From contig NC_012878.2 in NCBI RefSeq assembly GCF_000003195.3, forward strand, positions 41,130,987 through 41,194,986: a stretch of DNA of 64,000 bases, read 5' to 3'. The translations under genes and the position numbers were made by a program. This document shows, piece after piece, positions 10,061 to 22,438 of this stretch. Every line of letters starts with the position of its first letter. The stretch's first letter is position 1. The notes under the pieces were generated by a model. It worked only from the letters and a program-made list of their open reading frames with translations, ran no database searches and was not told the origin of the DNA. This DNA is from Sorghum bicolor (Eukaryota; Streptophyta; Magnoliopsida; Poales; Poaceae).

Positions 10061-11193
10061 ATGAAGCAATCAAACATCCATTAAACCAAAATTTCCTTTG
10101 TTCATCCAAATCATCAATTAAGCCATCCAATATCAAAGCTAGTCAATAACACACGCAAAAATGAAACACATAAGGTCTCCGACACACACTAAGCTAGGAT
10201 GAACAAATCCAAATGTAACGAGCTATGTGTAGCACTGTAACAAAGGTTGGCTTGACATTGACCATCCCATCACTTGAGCGCTCCTGTCAAACTCTGTCTT
10301 GCTCCTGAAAAAATCATTAACATTAGTTTACGCATTAGGTAACTGAAATTGTATTATGTTGGCAATAGTGGCATGCACAAAACCATTGTGACGGTTAGGA
10401 ATTTGCTATCATAATTTAAAGACTAATGGGTTTACAAAATTAATGATTCATTCAAAGTGAAATTATCCATCAAAATACTATATGATCAATTCCTTTTTAT
10501 TTATCAAATGACAAACATTCAGTTAATGAATGATCTTTGGCAATACAAAATTCCTTCCGTGACTAACATGAGCAACAGCAAGGCAACTTTAGAACAAGCT
10601 AATAAAATATCTAGAGACAGTCATGACAAGAAGCACTAGATGATCTTGGCCATCATGATTGTTCACAGGCTTAGTAGCAGGTATTCGTGCCAATTAAAAA
10701 AGGAATAACTGATATGCACTCATAGCAAGCCAAAAGCCTAGACAAATTTATTCAGATAACCAAATGCGAGCAGCAACAAGTAAATAATATTTTCAGACCA
10801 CAACAAAATAGCTGCCTAAGCAATTCTGGTGATAAATATGACACAAGTAGTAGTAGCATCAGAGATGATAAAGAGATTGGCTTATAAAACTTGCAATCCT
10901 AACCCTAGACAATTTTCTTGCATTCTCAGTCATATTGATGAGGAAAACCAAAATAGAAAAAAATCCTAGAGACAAACAGACTTTTGCTTGCATTCGTAGT
11001 CATATTGACGAGGAAAATGAAAGCAAAAAAAACTCCTAAAGACTAGTAGGTTTGCAAATAAATTTGCAGAGTTATTGAAAAGTAAAATTGTCCATGTAAA
11101 GGTTATATGATCATGCCTACAAGTCAATTAGATATATATAAAAGACACTCTCAGTGAAACAAATCTGATCCACAAATATTCACAGGTGTGGAC
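10061..11193. other. Non-coding interior of CACTA-2, downstream of the minus-strand gene
   Basis: AT-rich DNA holding the 3' flank of the minus-strand transposase gene. Two similar stretches (about 10905-10985 and 10975-11045) share CATTC-TAGTCATATTGA-GAGGAAAA, a short imperfect direct duplication. I see no other gene. Confidence 0.6.
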
Positions 11194-13140
11194 TTAAAAA
11201 ATCACCTGTGCATTGCTAGCTTGTTGATTCCTTTTGGATGATAATGCTCGTTTCTTAGCTGCATTATCCTTAAGTACTTTTGTAGTAGTAAAACTAACTG
11301 TCATGTTCCCTCCATTGTTTTGGGCTGTTTGTGACTTATTTGCAGCACTCCTAGTTGTGCGAGTAGTACTTGTACCTGCCGGTGCGGTAGCTGCGAGCTG
11401 TGTTAGTGGCAGGCTGCTACCTAGGTTATCCTGTAGATCAATAGTTTGAGGGAAAATTAGGCCCCATATACTATGGACTATCACATGACAGCATTAAAAA
11501 CTCTTCAGTTCTCAAAGTACCTGGTGATGTGATATTTCTTCACTTTCTGTAGTTACGTTTCCTTCCACCATGTTTGTTGCAGCAGCAACCTCTGCAATTT
11601 GTTCCCCATCTTTATTAGCCTGCATTTAATTTTTGGTCAGAAAAATTATGAGTGGAGTATGAAAGTACAAAATTGATGTTGTTTATCTGTCCAAATTTCA
11701 GTAGATATACATAATAGCTACACCAAAATGCCTTTACAATATCTGAGAAATAAGCTACTACCAGCATGGTTTGTAGGCAACTAACTGAGACATTTCAGTT
11801 CAACAACCTACCAAAAGATTCAACAAGCAGGCAAGTATAGAACCTAGAGACACATAAACACATTAACTATATCTATTGGGCAAGTTAAGGTTTTACATTA
11901 CTATTACCTGTTGTAAGGATGCTTGTCCTTGTGCTGCTTGCATCATTGACATAAACTCTTGCCTAAGTGCTTCTCTATCGGCCTCTTTTGACTTCAACAT
12001 TTCTTCCATCTGATGCCTATGTTCTTCCCTTTCGATCTCCCTTTCAGCCTCTTGAGCTTCAATTCTTTCTTGTAGCTTTGAAAATGCGTCCATGAGTGCC
12101 GCATCTTGACGGACGTGGTACTGGTATTCCTCAGAGAGTAGCTGCCTTCTAGTTGGGTACCTTGCCAAGTATCCATTAGCAAGGATCTTGGCTGATTTGC
12201 ATTTTCTTGTTTCCTTGTAGGCTGACTGGAAAATCTGGTTTTGCTCCACATCTGAGATGATGTTTGCATCTCCATTTGATTCCCTCTCTGAAATTTTGCT
12301 GCTTGCATTATCCTAACAAACAGAGGACAGTAAGAAGTAGTTAATTAAAAAAATTGTAGGCGTTCAATTTGCATCACTTGATAAGGTTTGTACAAACTGT
12401 TATATACTCACATAGACATTCCTAGATTCTTGGCTTGTCCATTGCCCATTCTTACTGTGCGTCAACATAAAAAGCTCCAAATCATTTGGCTCATCACCAG
12501 TTAATGGGTCCCTCTAATTTGGCAAGAATGTAACAAATTATCAATATTTCATCATGTAAGCAAGCTAGGGCGTGTGCTTCTAAAGTTATTACCTGTTCAT
12601 AGCTACACTGAGAAAAAGACTTTGATCCTGTCAAATGGTGTATCTTTACATTCTGCCGATTCTGAGAATTCTTGTTGCTAATCCTCTGCACAAGGAGTTG
12701 ATTCTAAAAGTGCTTGAAACATAGCCTTTATTTCATCAAGTGCAATTGGTAAGAATAATATAAATGTCATCAAACCTGAAATTTTTCATTGCCAAAATAC
12801 AACACCAGATAGTGCCATTCAACAATGTCCAACTCTTCAGGCTTGTGTCTCATTCTCTCATCATAGGTGGTGTACGCCCTGTACGTAGCACTAAATGTGG
12901 ACCGCCATCCTTTGTAACGCTCATTTGCGATGGTCCATATCTTTTTCCTATTTTCCTCATTATCCTCAATGTCCCACTTATGCTGTTCAACACAAAATAT
13001 AAATACTAGGTGGCTTCTTAAACAAATTTGTAACAAATATATGTACACAACCAAGAATAAATCAGAAGCTTACCATCATATCAGATGCTATTGATTTTTT
13101 TACATCTTCGTGGATATCTCTCCATGTCCTAGATGTGTAT
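11194..13140 (-). CDS. Transposase_24 (Ptta/En-Spm, TNPA-like) gene of CACTA-2, 5' end missing
   Basis: The gene can be followed on the minus strand through phase-0 exons with GT-AG introns: 13074 back to about 13140, then 12982-12776, 12685-12593, 12513-12412, 12312-11908, 11619-11521 and 11430-11194 (TAA at 11196-11194). The first exons carry the Transposase_24 hallmark: a W-x-DI..KK region, HKWDIEDNEENRKKIW, an ER-YKGWRSTFSATY block, HKPEELDIVEWHYLV, and then LTGSKSFSQ. Exon 12312-11908 continues with an Arg/Lys-rich segment and a long Glu/Arg/Gln-rich coiled coil. The tail is Thr/Ala/Asn-rich with a basic stretch. Six consecutive exons staying open in one phase suggest the reading frame survived well. 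The start is lost where the gene meets the TNP2 gene. The product would bind subterminal repeats; I infer this from the family. Confidence 0.75.
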
Positions 13141-16100
13141 GCATGGCATACAGATCACGGTCTGTGGTTCAGATTCATTTGCTTACTAGAGGGTTTGCTG
13201 AAAGCTTTATCAGGGAAGGGGAAGGTTCAGATGTGGGGTTACACAATGAGGATGCACGGCTAGCTGATGTAGAATTACACAATGATGCACCCTCAGCAGC
13301 TGATTTAGAAGTAGACAATGAAGCACCCTCAGCAGCTGATTTAGAAGTAGACAATGAAGCAGCATCACATGAATTTGGAGTAGACAATGAAGAAGGTGCA
13401 TCAAGTGACGACCGTGGTGCCACTAATTTGGTTAGATCCCTAATTAGAGGCGCTATACATGGAGAGATCAAAGATACTGATGACAATGAACAACCGAATG
13501 AACATGCAAAGATCTTCTTAAAATTATTACAGGCGGCAGAGAAAGAATTGTATCCAGGCTGCACGGATGCTACTAAGGTCTCCTTTATTGTTGAACTTTT
13601 TCAGGTTAAGTGCTTGTACGGTATTAGTAATAGGGCATTGGAGGGGGTACTTAATCTGTTCTCAAGGTTTCTCCCTAAAGGCCACTGTGTCCCAAACACA
13701 ATGGAGAAAGTGCAAAGGGTGGTTCGAGATCTAGGCTTGGACTATGTAAAGATAGACGCCTGTGAGAAGGATTGTGTGTTATTTTGGAAGGAAAATGCAA
13801 ATCTAGACATATGTCCAAAATGTGGTGAGTCTAGGTGGAAGAAGCCTGATGACAGTGCTCATGATCAGAGGAGCGATGCAGATGGTGGTGCTAATACAAA
13901 AAATAAGAAGCGTGTCCCATGTAAAATCCTACGATATGTTCCTCTTATTCCTCGGCTACAAGATTGTATATGAATGAGAGCACATCATCACAAATGCGAT
14001 GGCATAAGGAAGAATTGGTCAATGATGGCAAAATGCGTCACCCTGCGGACTCGAAGGCATGGAAGCACGTGGATCAAAAGTATGATTGGTTTGCAAATGA
14101 TGCTCGTAATATTAGGCTGGGTCTTGCTTCTGATGGTTTCAACCCCTTTGGCATGCAAAATGTCACGTACACCACATGGCCTGTTATCCTAATTCCTTAC
14201 AATTTGCCTCCTTGGTTGTTTGAGAAACAACCTTATTGGATAATGTCAATGTTGATACCTGGTAAAAAATCTCCTGGAATGAATATTGATGTATATTTGA
14301 GGCCCCTCATTGATGAGCTGAAGGAGCTTTGGGAAAACGGTATTGATACATGGGATGATAAGGTAAAGAAGAATTTTAAACTACATGCTATTCTACTTTG
14401 GACAATTAATGACTTTCCTGCATATGCAATGCTTTCTGGTTGGAGCACAAAAGGCAAATTTGCATTTCCATACTGCCACAAGGATACTGATTATTTATGG
14501 TTGAAATTTGGGAACAAGCACTGCTACATGGGACATCGTCGTTTTTTGCCCTCAGACCATCCATGGCGCATGAACAAGATCAGCTTCAACAATAAGGTGG
14601 AAACCAGGGAGGCTCCAGTACCACTGTCAGGTCAACAGGTATTGGAGCAGTATGAAACTTTTGATCAAGTGTGTTTTGGAAAGGCGGCGTCAAAAAAGAG
14701 GAAGCGTGATGAAGATAAAAGATGGCACAATTGGAGGAAGAAGAGTATTTTTTTTGAGCTTCCTTATTGGTCTTCTTTGCTCATAAGACATAATTTGGAC
14801 GTGATGCACATTGAGAAAAACATATGCGAAAGCATATTGGGTACTTTGCTTGAAATTGAAGGTAAATGTAAGGACAGCGAGAAGGCCCGGCTTGACATGG
14901 AACAGCTAGGAATAAGGCAAGATCAGCACCCTGTGGTTGATGAAGATAATTATACCTTACCACCAGCCTTGTACTTTTTAGATAAAGATGACAAGAAAAG
15001 TTTATGCCAATTTCTACAGGGAGCAAAGATGCCTGATGGGTTTAGCTCTAATATAAGGAGATGTGTTGATGTAAAAGCATGCAAGGTATCTGGACTCAAA
15101 ACTCATGACTATCATATTATTCTACAGAAACTATTACCCTTAGTCATCAGAAAGATTTTGCCAGAAGATGTTGTTGCGCCATTGATTCAGCTTAGTTGGT
15201 TCTTCACTGCACTTTGTTCAAAGGAGTTGTTGGAAGAAGATCTTGACAAACTTAGTAGTTCAATTAAAGAGACTCTTTGCCGGCTTGAGATGGTATTCCC
15301 ACCTGCGTTTTTTGATATCATGATTCATTTGCCGGTTCATTTAGCTGATGAGGCTAAACTTGGAGGGCCCGTGTGTTATAGATGGATGTATCCAGTTGAG
15401 AGGTATCTACGTACTGTTAAAGGCTATGTGAGGAACAAGGCACACCCAGAAGGTTCAATAGCTGAGGCATACATAGCCGAGGAGTGTCTTACATTTTGCT
15501 CTAGATTCTTGGACGTCGACACCAAGTTGAATCGCGTTGATCGTCATGAAAGTACAGCCGTGAATGAGCCGCCATCTGGTCTGAGCATATTTGGTGAAAT
15601 GGATTACAAGAGGAGAGGACAGACTATTGAGATATTAGGTGGAGATGATATTCGGAAGATGAGGCACTACATAATTAGTAACTGCGATGAAGCTAGACCA
15701 TGGGTCAAGTAAGTTGGAATGTACCAACATTAATTACTACACTATTTGTTTCTGCCATCAACTAATTAATTGGCTATTTTGATGTAGGGAGCATATGGAA
15801 GAACTCAAAAAAAATAGTACAAGGAATCTTAACAAACGACACGAGGAGCACTTTGTAAGGTGGTTCGAAGACAAGGTTAGTTTTTTTATTATTTTTTATT
15901 CCATGTGATGGTTAGAAAGATGTATAATTAACAGAGGCATTTGTTTCAAACTGGGTTTGCAGATCACCAAACTTTATGAGAAAGGGGAAGCAAGTGAACT
16001 GATGTATGCCCTTTCTCAAGGACCAGACCATCGAGCTCGTGTGTTCAATAGATGCTACATCAATAACTGGCTATTTCGAACGACTGCCATTGAGAGAAAT

Positions 16101-16739
16101 CTCGTCACACAAAATAGTGGTGTGCTTGTGAGGGGTGATGGTACTACTGGCAACATGACCTGGTATGGACTGATTAGAAGAATTATCTCACTCGAATTTT
16201 CTACACAAAAAGAAGTTTTATTGTTTCAGTGTGATTGGTATGATGTGCCGGCTGCCAGTACCAGCAGAAGTAGAGGATAAAGTAGAGATAAATATGGTAT
16301 TATCGATATCGATACTTCTAGGTTCCGTTATTCAAATGAACCTTACATTCTAGCGACACAAGCTGAACCGGTGTTTTTTGCCAACCTCGTAAACAAGCCT
16401 GGATGGTCCAGTGTTGTTGTGGTTAGACCAAGAAATTTATTCGCCATGCCAGAAGCAGAAAATGATGGTGACATCGAAGTCGATCTACTTGATGTGGGAA
16501 TCCAAGACATAAATTTAGTAGGCTCAAATGAGGATTTGTCTAATTGGACAAGAGCAGACAAGGAAGGCACAAGTGGTGATGCCTCTGTTATTAATCAAGT
16601 GCGTGGTGAAGCAGTTCTTGAACCCGATGATGCGGTCTTACTTGACGAGGATGATGACGACGAAGATGACACCTACATTGATGATGGAGTTGTTGCACCA
16701 ATTGTGGTAGAAAGCATAGAAGATGATTTTTTTGTTTAA
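13116..16739 (+). pseudogene. TNP2-type CACTA transposase gene, truncated and frameshifted
   Basis: The product begins inside the transposase-associated domain (SPCPRCVCM, then VVQIHLLTRGF) without its usual first ~30 residues and without an ATG. Two tandem 14-residue Asp/Glu-rich repeats (PSAADLEVDNEA) and the zinc-ribbon-like CPKCGESRW follow. The core TNP2 domain then runs from 13964 to 15708, including HPADSKAWKH, FNPFG and the family signature HNLDVMHIEKNICESILGTLL. Exons: to 15708, 15788-15875, 15963-16739, with GTAAGT/TAG and GTTAGT/CAG introns. The last exon holds a DUF4216-like region (NSGVLV...FQCDWYDV) and an acidic tail. Breaks: one base lost near 13958-13963 shifts the frame, and an in-frame TAA lies at 16278-16280. 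The protein would excise and insert the element. Confidence 0.85.
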
Positions 16740-17139
16740 ATACTTATTTTTGTTCAACTATGATGCGTATCAGCAAGGTGTACAATTTTATGTTTTCTGA
16801 AATGTTTATAGATCCACTAATTTACTTATTGAATTGCGAAACTATGCAGACAGTGATAATAAAATTGTCATGGAAGATGCACACAAGCAGCAGTGCAGTA
16901 CTATTCAGATGGCAGCATGTGTTTTTTATCAACCTTCTTACATATCTGAACTGACTGCAACATAAAACAAAATAAGCATCATCAATAGAAATTGCTTTTC
17001 ACATGTTAATAAACGAATTTCAGAAATAAGAGAGGGAGAGGTTGCTTTCACATGTGAGGAGGAATTCATGATTGACGTTCAACCAAATTGTGTCATCTTC
17101 GTTAAACATGTAATAGAGAAAAATTTAGGATACTTTAGT
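16740..17139. other. Non-coding DNA between TNP2 gene and right terminal array of CACTA-2
   Basis: The 3' flank of the transposase gene, AT-rich. The ORF at 16760-16954 has no recognisable domain, and I regard it as chance. Confidence 0.6.
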
Positions 17140-17686
17140 TTATAGCAACACAAAAAAACCGTGGCGATAGTAACATGATATTGCATCCATTTAGGATTGT
17201 AGTTACAATAAGTACCTATCAATTGCAACGCCACAAAAGATTATTGCAACCCCAAAAAACCATAGCAATAGCAATACGCTACTGCAACCATTTTAGAATT
17301 TTTGTTGTAATAACCACCTAGAAATTGCAACTCTATGGTAGACTATTGCAACCTAAAATGACCATGGCAATAGTTACAAGCAAATCCAACCAAATTCAAT
17401 ATAGTTGCAACAACACCAAGTAATTGCAACAAAAATCAATACTAATGCAACTCCAAATCACTATAGCAATAACGCCAACTAATCGCAACACAATTCTAAA
17501 ATGGTTGCAGTAGCACACTCCTATTGCAACGACAATCCACACATATTGCAATACATTTAGTTCGTTGCATTATAGGTACATATTGCAACCATTCTACGGG
17601 AAGGTTGCAATACGACCCCCTTATGGCAACCAAATTAGTGGCATTGCAGTTGTGTGGCGTGGCATTAGGGGGGAATCCTTGTAGTG
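17140..17686. repeat. CACTA-2 right subterminal repeat array
   Basis: More than ten copies of ATTGCAAC and GCAATA-type motifs are spaced at 15-40 bp, often as CCATAGCAATAG or TAGTTGCAAC. They mirror the motifs of the left array. The array ends in the terminal repeat reading TAGTG at 17682-17686. Confidence 0.8.
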
Positions 17687-17949
17687 TTGGGGTCTAACAA
17701 AATGATGAAACAGTGAAACTATTCTTGATAGAATAATCTAAGCAAAATCCAAAACCTAACGAGAGTGGTGATGGCTGGATGTAAAGGTCTAAAGGTCGTC
17801 ACCACCCCTAGACATGCCCCCTAACGGGCTCAACAACGATACATGCCCCAACGGAACAAAAACGGTGACGCGGCACCAAAACAGATTCTAGATGCTGACT
17901 TGTTTCAACATTTCCTAATGACTGAGAAGGAATTTGGACCTCAATCCAA
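17687..17949. other. Host DNA of the CACTA insertions, unclassified
   Basis: This continues the stretch at 5950-6120 once both CACTA elements are removed. It is non-coding and probably an old retrotransposon LTR or leader, but I cannot name the family. Confidence 0.4.
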
Positions 17950-18350
17950 CTCCATTGCACTATGAGACACGCTACTGTAAGGGGTGATAGGCCTGGCTAG
18001 TGTTTAGAGTTCCTCATATGTGTTGTTAGGCAAGTTGTCCATAATAGCAGGGCTAAGCATGGTAGTCGCCTTAGTAGGGGTTCTGTCACCTACTATTTCG
18101 AGTATCATCCCCAGTAAGGGAGGAGATGATAAACCTCATTATACTTAGAATACCATGGCCAGATATTCTTACTAGATAGACCTCTCTATACCTAATCCTA
18201 AACCCTTCGATCATCACCTGACGATCTTGAACCTAGTTGAACCACTTCACATTTCCTATGGAAATTATGATACCTAGAATACTCCCAATAAAGGCTACAT
18301 TGACTACCGTACGCTTGCGGTATAACTGTTTGCCACTTCTGGTGTCAACA
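17950..18350 (+). repeat. Truncated Athila-type LTR 3' portion
   Basis: It aligns by eye over about 390 bp with 30660-31050, the end part of the Athila solo LTR at 29709-31120. Both contain GTGTTGTTAGGCAAGTTG, a CCCTTTGATCATCA-type block, then TACCTGGAATACTCC-like and GCTACATTGAC...CGCTTGCGGTA. The 5' part of the LTR is not recognisable to its left, so it is a decayed or truncated copy in the plus sense. Confidence 0.65.
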
Positions 18351-18579
18351 TTTACCAGGTATGATGAACTAGGGTCCTAGGGGTTCCCCATAAGGGTTAC
18401 TACTCAGATGGGCCCTAGGCTGGTCCATGATCTGCTCAAGGACATGAGACAAGGTGGCGATGACTTCCAGCTATTCAAGATGAACTTAGTCGGCTTACTA
18501 AGAAAGCTAGATTCTATAATAGGATTTGGACTCTTTTACTGTAACTTACTAGGACTAGATACGTGCCTTTACCCTCTTC

Positions 18580-18600
18580 CCTATATAAGGAGAGGTATGG
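18580..18600 (+). promoter_or_regulatory. TATA box of the decayed Ty3 LTR
   Basis: CCCTATATAAGGAG lies about 220 bp before the LTR end. The second LTR copy has the same box as TCTATATAAAGAAAG at about 22209-22223. Confidence 0.6.
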
Positions 18601-18831
18601 TGCACCCTCTTGTACACACAATCATACCAATCAATCTAATGCAAAAGGCCAAAGCCAACTAGACGTAAAGGCTATTACTCAACAAGAGGGCCAGAACCAT
18701 TATAAATTTTTTGTCTCTTTGTGTTATCCTCAATTTCTGCATACATCAAAGCCCTCCGAACACTATCCTTGGGTACTCCCATGATGGGTTATCGGTCATC
18801 AAACACCAATAGCTAGCGCGCTAGGTAGGGG

Positions 18832-19679
18832 CTTTCGGTGACTTCGCGATCGAGAGCTCGATGGACCTTGGAAACAACATGATTTTCTTCGTAGGAATCT
18901 CCTTCATCTTCAACTCCTAAATCTACTACAAGGCAGACAATAGCAGCAAGCTCCAAAGCTACCTCATGGAGATCTTAGCACCTCAAGCTTCACCAGGCAT
19001 CTCGATGACCATGCTGGATCAACTCATAGAGAAGTTATAACACCTCTCAATCTTTGATCCAACTCGGACACATGAGGCTTGCAACAACTATGACTCCCAC
19101 TCAGACACACCAGCCTTGTCTAGATTAGAGACCTCATCTAAAGTCAGAACAAAGAACCAATTTGTTTTCCACCCGGAATCAAAAACTCAACGTCAATCTA
19201 TCAAGATACATCAACCACCTCATGCAGTAACAACAAGAGATTCCTTTGATGGGTTCCTAAAGGGGACTGGTCCTCTCTATTATAGTTGAAGGAGGCATCA
19301 TCCACTTACTGGTTCTCAGCCTAACACTTCTTCAACAGATTCATCTCGTTTATTTGGCATGGTCGAATTCCTACCCTTTAAGGATGGCAGTACCCTTCCA
19401 ACTGGCGATGATCACGGTTCTACGGAGATCCTGGACAGTGCAATGACTGTAGAGTCTAGGACTAACTCGGCCACAAGACATTCTCTTGAAGTTTTTATGG
19501 CTGGACAACCACCTTAAATCCCTATGCCTCAAGCACTAGATATCTAGGATGGAGAAGAAACCTTATCCAACATCTCATCAGATATGCTGACTCCTAATGG
19601 AGAGATGCATGAGGAGAAGATGGCTAGGGAAAGAAAGAATAAGGCATGACAGGTCCGACGTAATCATGCCCAACGCCGT
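18832..19679 (+). pseudogene. gag remnant of the decayed Ty3 element
   Basis: Translation of the plus strand gives broken gag-like segments: a GSTLPTGDDHGS stretch, a SNISSDMLTPNGEMHEE stretch, and a basic MARERKNKA-x-QVRR region interrupted by TGA. These resemble the N-terminal gag of RIRE2/Tat-like Ty3 elements. Several stops occur. The frame is cut at 19680 by an inserted sequence. Confidence 0.45.
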
Positions 19680-22157
19680 TGTGACACCCAGAAATACATT
19701 TTGTGTGTTAGAAAGCGTACAGTGGTAACTAGTTAAATAGAAGTCTTAATGAGTGTTGAAAAATGAATTTTTTATACATTGCTTCGATGGACAATTAGAG
19801 ACCGTAGATATGTAGCGCTCATCGAATGCTTTCTGTTTGACTACTCGTACACATTTTTTTGGAGTTCAGATCATTAATATGCAAATTTCACAAGTTTTAA
19901 TAAGGGAAAAGGTGAACAGTAACCAGTGCCCCTTTGCCTCTACATTTACTGATCGCTCCCCAGGAAAACTTAATTTCCTTTGACCCTTCAGTCGCTACAT
20001 CTCTCCCACAAGGGAGAAGATCAAGAGAAGAAGATAGAGAAGCGATGAGAGGGAGAGAATTAGGGCTTGCCTCCATCGACTATGGAACCTATTATCCTCA
20101 GAATTGGTTAGGCATCCACTTGTCTTTCCCTCAATCCTATGTTTTCCCTCGCTGTTGTGGTGGTGCTGCTGCGTTGAATGTAGATCAAGACAACGAAAGG
20201 TGTAGCGGTGGCCAGTGAGGATCACCGCAAGGAAGAAGGTGATACAAGAGATTGACCTTTGTGTGTCTTCATCATAATCACTATTTAGGGTAAGATCATG
20301 CTTTCCCCACTGTTTTGATGAATAATCTACATTATGGTTTACCCAATTCATTGGATTAGCGGATGGATTTATGGTTCTAATTTCGTATTTAGGCCCTGCT
20401 GTTTTTCTTGATTGCATAGTCGTAGGTTAAGTGATGTTTAGCGCTATTTTTATATATCCTAAAATCATAGAAAAATTATATTTGAGCAGTAGACTTCAGT
20501 GTCTTTAGTTTGGTTTAAATATGACAATTGTATCCCTTATGTTTTATGAGATATGATCATTGTTTGGTGATGCTTATGTGCTGTCAGAATTTTGGACAGT
20601 ATTAGATGAATTCCATTTTATCCTATCTTAAATCCAGAATCTCGGTCAATGTTCTAGATAAAAGTTGTAGGGAATTGTATACCCTTTCTATATTGTTAAA
20701 TATCATAAAATTTGGATCAGCACATCTCCAGTTATGCGTGTTTGAGTCAGCTGTTGTTATGCTGTCAGAAAGGTTCAGTTAGTATGTAGGCTTCTTTTGG
20801 GTATATTATGTTCTTCAAACACTTTAGGTTTTATTATGAAAGCTGTAGAATATTAGTTATGATTTCCATATTGGTAAACTTTATAATTTTTTAATCAATA
20901 TATGTCTTATGAATTTTAGAATCTTGCTGTCCTGTTTTATTCGTTAGAAAAGTTCAGTTAAGTTTGGTGGTTGTTTATGCCATCTTGGAGATCTCATATC
21001 CTAGATTGTTTTATATAAAAGTTGTATATAATGGTGTTTTCCATCTTTGATATAAGTTTCATAATTTTTGAACATGTAATTTATCCACACCAAAGATGTG
21101 AAGCATGGTTGCTGCTGTTGGTGGGTTTGTTTGGTCGCTGTTTTGAGGAAAACAATAGCGCAGTCTGTATGAATGCTTTATGTGTTATTTGTATGAGCAT
21201 GTTTTTGAGGTAATGATGTTTGAACAGGTGGTGCATCTTTAGATTGTTCTTAGGTCATGTTATGTCATTGATGTTACGAGTCAAGTAAACGTATAGGTGG
21301 TTGCGACAACTTGACTTGTTATTTACTCTACCTACACTTTGTCATTACATGGATGAAACCAAGATGATATAACTAATTATGAACTTGCTTATTGTTGACA
21401 ACCAAAAGCGGCCAAATTTTATAATGGACTTCACCATAATGTGTTTTATCGTCAAGTTGGTCAGAAAACATATTTGGATCATCTCATTTGGATCCTAGAC
21501 GAAGAAATAGTGATTTGGAGGGGTGTTGGCCTAGTTGGAACCGGCCAGGACGGCTCAGAAAAGTTCTTAAAATGCAAGATTGGTCTGCACCATTGAGTTC
21601 TACTCATCGAGCCATTCAAAAATATATATGGTTCGTCCATTTTGAAGTCCAGATGAATTAATTGTGAATTTTGGAAGATTTTCTGTCTTGCACGTGCAGC
21701 AGAACCGGCCAGGCCGGTTCTGGATTCAGCTAGGCCGGTTTGCCTAGGGCCCGTAAAAACCGGCCTAGCTGGTTTGGGAACTCGCTAGGCTAGTTTTCCT
21801 TTATGAGTGTGACCTGAACTCTATATTAGTTGGGAATTGGATGTATTTTTGCATAGGAAACTTGAAGATTACGATCTAGAGTTATTTTCTATTGGGATAA
21901 GGCCACCCCCTCTATATATATAGGATCATGGCCGATTAAAGAATCCAACACTCAATCGTCAAAAAACACATCTACAAACCCCTTTTACCCTCTCCTCTCT
22001 CTACCTTGTTGTTCGTCACGTCTCCTAGCGAGATTTAGCGGTGTTCTAGGCAGCCTTGCTAATCCTAGGGCATCCTCCATGTGCTACACCCTGACAGGTC
22101 ATCCTGGGAGGTGTTCGGGAGTTTTCTACGCGTAGAACAAGCCCAAAATTGGTCTTA
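19680..22157 (+). repeat. LTR-like insertion starting TGTGACACCC
   Basis: It begins TGTGACACCC, an LTR-type terminus, inside the gag remnant. It contains LTR-like AT-rich DNA, repeated CCGGCCAGGCCGGTT motifs at about 21700-21760, and a TATA box (CTCTATATATATAGG at 21911) followed by a CT-rich leader with ACACTCAATCGTC. I could not find a right terminus of the form GGGTGTxACA or a second GCCGT. The right boundary is therefore only where similarity to the older LTR resumes. The short ORFs within have no domains. Confidence 0.45.
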
Positions 22158-22438
22158 AGACTCTTCTATTGTAATTGACTAGGACTATACGTGCCCTTAG
22201 CCTCTCTTCTATATAAAGAAAGGTGGGGTGCACCCCCTTGTACACACAATCATACCAATCAATCCAATGCAAAAGGCTAACGCTAACTATACATAAAGGC
22301 TATTACTCAACAAAAGGGCCCAAACTAGTATAAATCGTTTGTCTCTTTGCATTATCGTCAAGTTCTACATACACCGAAGCCCTCTGAACACCATACAAGG
22401 TAACCCCATGATGGGTTACTAGTCATCAAACACCAACA

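Larger units (their letters stand above)
9162..17686. mobile_element. CACTA-2, with two transposase genes
   Basis: It starts CACTACAAGGTTTCACCCC and its other end reads CACTACAAGGATTCCCCCC on the complementary strand, so the inverted repeats are long. The TSD is TTG (9159-9161, 17687-17689). Both ends carry arrays of subterminal repeats built around TTGCAAC/GTTGCAA and GTTGCTATAGG. Inside are a minus-strand gene with a multi-exon Transposase_24-type product and a plus-strand TNP2-type transposase gene. This is the two-gene layout of En/Spm-like elements. About 1.1 kb (10051-11193) and 0.4 kb (16740-17139) of non-coding DNA separate the genes from the terminal arrays. The 5' ends of the two genes abut at about 13100-13150, which looks like an internal deletion. 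Confidence 0.93.
18343..22438 (+). mobile_element. Decayed Ty3 retrotransposon with short LTRs and a gag remnant
   Basis: About 280 bp ending at 18811 recurs at 22158-22438: TATA box, then GGTGCACCC-CTTGTACACACAATC, down to ATCAAACACCAA. These are the LTR 3' parts of one element. Directly after the left copy is the PBS-like TAGCGCGCTAGGTAGGGG at 18814-18831. A gag-like region follows to 19679, with stops, ending in a basic Arg/Lys-rich stretch (about 19619-19679) typical of Tat-branch gag N-termini. Inside gag at 19680 a further LTR-like sequence begins. The left LTR start is uncertain: TGTCAACA at 18343 is one candidate. No matching TSD was found. Most of the 3' LTR 5' part and all of pol are gone. 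Confidence 0.55.

Noticed and set aside
9490..10069. Long repetitive ORFs
   Set aside because: They are read-through of CACTA-2 subterminal tandem repeats.
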